From the IMG/VR virus record IMGVR_UViG_3300044986_001003, positions 1-34,340 of that record: DNA of 34,340 nt; one strand, given 5' to 3'. Origin of the DNA: a virus. The position numbers and the translations under genes were made by a program. Shown piece by piece: positions 31,188-34,340 of this stretch. The notes beneath the pieces were generated by a model. That model was not told where the DNA came from, made no database searches, and saw only the letters and a list, made by a program, of their open reading frames with translations. The stretch's first letter is position 1. Every line of letters starts with the position of its first letter.

Positions 31188-31481
31188 ATGAACAAATCCG
31201 AACTGATTGAAGCGCTGGCAGCCAAGACCGAAGTCTCCAAAGCAGCCGCTGGCAAGTCCATCGATGCACTGCTCGAAATCATTACCGCGTCTGTTGCCAA
31301 GGGTAATGACGTCGCGTTGATCGGCTTCGGCACCTTCAAGGCTTCCAAGCGCGCTGCCCGTACCGGCAAGAACCCGAAGACCGGCGAAGCGCTGAAGATT
31401 GCCGCCACGACCGTTCCGACCTTCAAGGCCGGCGCTGGCTTCAAGGCCGCCGTGGCTCCGAAGAAAAAAGCCAAGAAGTAA
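31188..31481 (+). CDS. HU-family histone-like DNA-binding protein
   Basis: A 97-residue HU/IHF-family protein with M-N-K-S-E-L-I-E-A-L-A at the N-terminus and the signature G-F-G-T-F-K followed by R-T-G-K-N-P-K-T-G-E-A. The C-terminal A-P-K-K-K-A-K-K adds a lysine-rich tail. HU proteins bend DNA and can support recombination, replication or packaging. A prophage copy next to DUF3489 and packaging genes suggests a phage-specific role. The ATG follows GGGAG at an 11-nt spacing. It ends before a long hairpin that also faces the convergent DUF3489 gene. Confidence 0.9.
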   Translation: MNKSELIEALAAKTEVSKAAAGKSIDALLEIITASVAKGNDVALIGFGTFKASKRAARTGKNPKTGEALKIAATTVPTFKAGAGFKAAVAPKKKAKK

Positions 31482-31500
31482 TCCCACCTCCATTGGGATA

Positions 31501-31537
31501 GATCAGGGCGGCGACGGGTGACCGGGCCGCCCTGATC
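31501..31537. terminator. Bidirectional hairpin between HU and DUF3489
   Basis: Perfect 12-bp arms GATCAGGGCGGC (31501-31512) and its complement (31526-31537) enclose a 13-nt loop, between two converging genes. The T run is weak (GTTTCC). It probably ends both transcripts. Confidence 0.65.
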
Positions 31538-31546
31538 GTTTCCGGA

Positions 31547-32035
31547 TCAGGCGATCCGGTAGATGCGCTCCCCGCCATCGGCCTTGTCCGAGGTGAGGTT
31601 GAGCCCGAGTTTCTTTTTGAAAGCCCCGGCGAAGGTACCGCGCACCGTGTGCGCCTGCCAGCCGGTCGCCGAGCAGATCTGCGTGATGGTTGCCCCCTCG
31701 GGGCGTTGCAGCATCTGGATCACTGTGGCTTGCTTGCTGTTCTCGCGCGTGCGGGGCCTGCCGGGCGCTACGGTGGCTTCCACTTCGGGGTCGGGGTGAA
31801 GGGCCGCAGGCGCTGGCATGTCGCGACCCAGGGCGACGTAGCCCTCGGCGGTGACGCAACAGTTGGCGTTGTCGTCACGGGTAATCAGCGCCTTGTTGAG
31901 CAGGCCGTGGATCACCTTGTGGCGGGCACCGCCCTTCACGTTGTCGGGGAACCAGATGATCTGGCCGTCGTTGTGATCGATGGCATGTTCGAGGATTTCA
32001 TACTGGGTGTTGCTGAGGGTGATTCGATTCGTCAT
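31547..32035 (-). CDS. DUF3489 protein
   Basis: A 162-residue DUF3489 protein. The N-terminal half (I-T-L-S-N-T-Q-Y-E-I-L and H-K-V-I-H-G-L-L-N-K-A-L-I) resembles a winged helix. The C-terminal DUF3489 part has S-K-Q-A-T-V-I-Q-M-L-Q-R-P-E-G-A-T-I and W-Q-A-H-T-V-R-G-T-F. Such genes commonly travel with DUF2924 and serine recombinase genes, but here those lie about 17 kb to the left. The ATG follows CAGGAG. It is probably cotranscribed with the 82-residue gene upstream, under the shared promoter-like element. Confidence 0.9.
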   Translation of the reverse strand: MTNRITLSNTQYEILEHAIDHNDGQIIWFPDNVKGGARHKVIHGLLNKALITRDDNANCCVTAEGYVALGRDMPAPAALHPDPEVEATVAPGRPRTRENSKQATVIQMLQRPEGATITQICSATGWQAHTVRGTFAGAFKKKLGLNLTSDKADGGERIYRIA

Positions 32036-32062
32036 GGCAATCTCCTGGTGGTTGGATAAGTT

Positions 32063-32311
32063 TCAGTCTTCGAGGACGGTGCGGCCGTCGAGGGTGATCC
32101 AAAGGCGGGCGTCGTCCATCGTTGCCATCTCGCGAGTTTCGCGACCGGAGGACATCCAGACGCCGTCTTTGCCGGTGTAGCTGTAGGTCTTGCCGTTGTG
32201 GGTCACCTCGACGGGCAGGTTCTGGTGAAACTCGACATCGACGTTCATCCAGCCGCGCAGCTGATGGTTGGTATCGATCACTTTGGCTTCGACGGTTTGT
32301 TTGCTGTTCAT
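32063..32311 (-). CDS. Hypothetical small prophage protein
   Basis: An 82-residue protein of unknown function that looks beta-rich (V-D-V-E-F-H-Q-N-L-P-V-E-V-T-H-N-G-K-T-Y-S-Y). The ATG at 32311 follows CGGGAG. It is the first gene of a two-gene unit with DUF3489, 27 bp apart. The shared promoter-like element lies 35 bp upstream. Confidence 0.7.
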   Translation of the reverse strand: MNSKQTVEAKVIDTNHQLRGWMNVDVEFHQNLPVEVTHNGKTYSYTGKDGVWMSSGRETREMATMDDARLWITLDGRTVLED

Positions 32312-32345
32312 GCTTCGCTCCCGAGGTGGTGTTGATGACGATTAC

Positions 32346-32374
32346 ATGAACGCTTCATTCAATCGGGAAGACAA
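32346..32374 (-). promoter_or_regulatory. Shared promoter-like element
   Basis: Minus strand: TTGTCT (32374-32369), 17 bp, GTTCAT (32351-32346), AGC just before it and GTCATC 6 bp after. It precedes the two-gene unit ending in DUF3489 and lies in the 105-bp gap before the divergent terminase genes. Confidence 0.6.
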
Positions 32375-32416
32375 GTGGAATCTGCTCGAACTCAAAAGAA
32401 ATGCTTGATGTAGATC

Positions 32417-32962
32417 ATGGGTCTGTCGATTCGCGCTTACGCCCGCCATCGCGGCGTCTCTCATGTAGCGGTCAAGAAGGCGATCGATACAGGTCGCATT
32501 ACGCCGGAGTCAGATGGGACGATCGAACCGAACCGGGCCGACCTGGAGTGGGCACAAAACACCGTGTCCGCTCGAAAATCCGCCCCGGCCAAATCAGCTT
32601 CGCCGGCAGCGGAGCCGATACGCCAGTCAAACACTCCGATCGAACATGTCGCCCCGACTCTGTCCGCTGGTGGCACCTCCCTGTTACAGGCCAGGACCGT
32701 CAATGAAGTCGTCAAGGCTCAGACCAACAAGATTCGCCTGGCGCAGCTCAAGGGTGATCTGGTTGATCGATCGCAGGCCATTGCTCACGTGTTCAGGCTG
32801 TCACGGACCGAACGCGATGCCTGGCTCAACTGGCCAGCCCGGGTTTCGGCCGAGATGGCTGCCAAATTGGAAGTCGATGCCCATGAACTGCATGTCGCCC
32901 TGGAGTCTGCCGTGCGCGATCATCTGATCGAACTCGGCGATATGCGGCCCCGGGTGGATTGA
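32417..32962 (+). CDS. Terminase small subunit-like protein
   Basis: A 181-residue protein with an N-terminal HTH (I-R-A-Y-A-R-H-R-G-V-S-H-V-A-V-K-K-A-I) like the Nu1-type DNA-recognition domain. A proline/serine linker (about 53-85) and a helical C-terminal part follow (T-N-K-I-R-L-A-Q-L-K-G-D-L-V-D-R). It lies directly before the large terminase and is coupled to it by TGATG, so it most likely recognises the packaging site. The ATG at 32417 has only a weak ribosome site. Confidence 0.8.
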   Translation: MGLSIRAYARHRGVSHVAVKKAIDTGRITPESDGTIEPNRADLEWAQNTVSARKSAPAKSASPAAEPIRQSNTPIEHVAPTLSAGGTSLLQARTVNEVVKAQTNKIRLAQLKGDLVDRSQAIAHVFRLSRTERDAWLNWPARVSAEMAAKLEVDAHELHVALESAVRDHLIELGDMRPRVD

Positions 32963-34340
32963 TGGAACAGGAAGAGTACGAAGGCGCCCTCGATATCGAG
33001 CGTGCCTGGCGGGAGGGGCTTGTCCCGGATCCGCTGCTGTCGGTATCGGAATGGTCCGATCGGCATCGCATGCTGTCCTCCAAGGCCTCGTCAGAACCGG
33101 GCCGCTGGCGCACCAGCCGCACCCCGTATCTGAAGGCCATCATGGATTGCCTGTCGCCGACCTCGCCGGTCGAGCGCGTGGTGTTCATGAAAGCGGCCCA
33201 ACTGGGTGCGACCGAGATGGGCAGCAACTGGATCGGCTACGTGATTCATCACGCACCCGGTCCAATGATGGCGGTCTGGCCGACTGTGGAGATGGCCAAG
33301 CGCAACTCCAAGCAGCGTATCGATCCGCTGATCGATGAATCGTCGATTCTGCGTGAATTGATCGCGCCGGCCAGAAGCCGCGACTCGGGCAACACCATTC
33401 TGGCCAAGGAGTTCAGAGGTGGCGTCCTGGTGATGACCGGAGCGAACAGCGCGGTCGGACTGCGCTCGATGCCGGTGCGCTACTTGTTTCTTGACGAGGT
33501 CGATGGCTATCCGATTGACGTCGATGGCGAAGGCAATGCGGTCGCGCTGGCTGAGGCCCGTACCCGGACGTTTTCACGGCGCAAGATTTTCATCGTGTCG
33601 ACACCGACGATTGCCGGCGTCAGCACCATCGAACGGGAATACGAAGCCTCGGACCAGCGCCGCTACTTCGTGCCGTGTCCGCATTGTGGTCACCGGCAAT
33701 GGCTGCGCTTCGAGCAGCTGCGCTGGGAGCGTGGTGAGGATCGCAACTTCCCGGATACCGCCGCCTATGTCTGCGAGTCCTGTGATGTGCCGATCCCGGA
33801 ACACCACAAGACCTGGATGCTGGAGCACGGCGAATGGCGGTCCATGGCCGACGGTGCCAGTCGCACTGCCGGCTTCCACCTGTCGAGTCTGTACAGCCCA
33901 ATCGGCTGGCGCAGTTGGAAAGATGTCGCGGCTGCCTGGGAGAGTGCCATCAGTAAGGAAGCCGGATCTGCCGCTGCGATCAAGACCTTCAAGAACACCG
34001 AACTCGGGGAAACCTGGGTCGAGGAAGGCGAAGCGCCTGACTGGCAGCGCTTGCTGGAACGCCGCGAGGACTATCGGATCGGGACCATCCCGGTTGGTGG
34101 CCTGCTGCTGACTGCTGGTGCCGACGTCCAGAAGGATCGTATCGAAGTCTCGGTGTGGGCCTTCGGGCGTGGCAAGGAGTCCTGGTTGGTTGAGCACCGC
34201 GTGTTGATGGGCGACACGGCCCGCGACGAAGTATGGCGAGCACTCGCAGCATTGATGCGCGAAACCTGGACACATGAAACCGGCTGCCAGCTTGGACTGG
34301 GTCGTTTGGCCTTGGATACCGGCTTCGCAACGCAAGAAGC
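32962..34340 (+). CDS. Phage terminase large subunit, GpA family (partial)
   Basis: The gene runs off the right edge after 459 codons, so only the N-terminal part is seen. It is a GpA-type (PF05876) terminase. The ATPase has the family's variant Walker A, K77-A-A-Q-L-G-A-T84, and Walker B Y-L-F-L-D178-E179. Two cysteine pairs, C-P-H-C-G and C-E-S-C-D, lie near residues 237-275. The start of the nuclease domain, G-A-D-V-Q-K-D-R-I-E, appears at about 382-391. It packages phage DNA into the procapsid as an ATP-driven motor with an endonuclease. The start overlaps the small-subunit stop (TGATG). The portal and capsid genes are expected to follow. Confidence 0.95.
   Translation, partial: MEQEEYEGALDIERAWREGLVPDPLLSVSEWSDRHRMLSSKASSEPGRWRTSRTPYLKAIMDCLSPTSPVERVVFMKAAQLGATEMGSNWIGYVIHHAPGPMMAVWPTVEMAKRNSKQRIDPLIDESSILRELIAPARSRDSGNTILAKEFRGGVLVMTGANSAVGLRSMPVRYLFLDEVDGYPIDVDGEGNAVALAEARTRTFSRRKIFIVSTPTIAGVSTIEREYEASDQRRYFVPCPHCGHRQWLRFEQLRWERGEDRNFPDTAAYVCESCDVPIPEHHKTWMLEHGEWRSMADGASRTAGFHLSSLYSPIGWRSWKDVAAAWESAISKEAGSAAAIKTFKNTELGETWVEEGEAPDWQRLLERREDYRIGTIPVGGLLLTAGADVQKDRIEVSVWAFGRGKESWLVEHRVLMGDTARDEVWRALAALMRETWTHETGCQLGLGRLALDTGFATQE

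Noticed and set aside
33574-34335. 253-codon minus-strand frame at the right end
   Set aside because: It is antisense to the clearly recognisable GpA terminase and shows no domain.

Overview
The window looks like a chromosome segment of a moderately GC-rich proteobacterium, most likely a betaproteobacterium. This rests on base composition by eye, Shine-Dalgarno use, and a recombinase/DUF2924/DUF3489 gene set that is common in alpha- and betaproteobacterial elements. No rRNA, tRNA or housekeeping gene is visible to fix the taxon. Two blocks meet near position 12,500.

Block 1 (1 to about 12,480) is a DNA phosphorothioation (PT) defence locus. A minus-strand operon of three overlapping genes encodes an SspB-like DUF4007 protein, an SspC-like ATPase and an SspD-like PAPS-reductase/ATP-pyrophosphatase. 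Together they would place sulfur in the DNA backbone. Two plus-strand genes converge on it. One is an SspE-like DUF262/DUF1524 PT-sensing nuclease. The other encodes an 1810-residue protein with a C-terminal FtsK-type motor and, by my reading, an internal PD-(D/E)XK nuclease signature, resembling DptH-type restriction proteins. No SspA or other cysteine desulfurase is inside the window. The locus therefore seems to combine one modification module with two different restriction arms.

Block 2 (about 12,500 to the right end) is the left and central part of a prophage. It opens with a minus-strand integration cassette (serine recombinase, DUF2924, a small ParB-like HTH protein) and a repressor/ImmA-type peptidase pair. 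An operator-like intergenic region follows, then two unrecognised genes (16,618-18,848). A tightly packed plus-strand replication/recombination operon (19,341-27,268) encodes an AlpA-like HTH protein, a Sak4-like ATPase, an SSB-like protein, a DEAH helicase, a Cas4/RecB-like nuclease and a Toprim-SF3 primase-helicase. A large inverted-repeat element comes next, then a RuvC-like resolvase, DUF6362, a ParB-MTase fusion, HU, several small minus-strand genes including DUF3489, and the packaging genes (small and large terminase). The large terminase runs off the right end, so capsid and tail genes are expected beyond it.

Four minus-strand transcription units of the prophage, including the distant recombinase cassette, carry the same upstream element: a TTG hexamer, exactly 17 bp, then GTTCAT preceded by AGC. 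This looks like a dedicated promoter or operator family tying together genes about 17 kb apart. It is the strongest non-gene signal I found.
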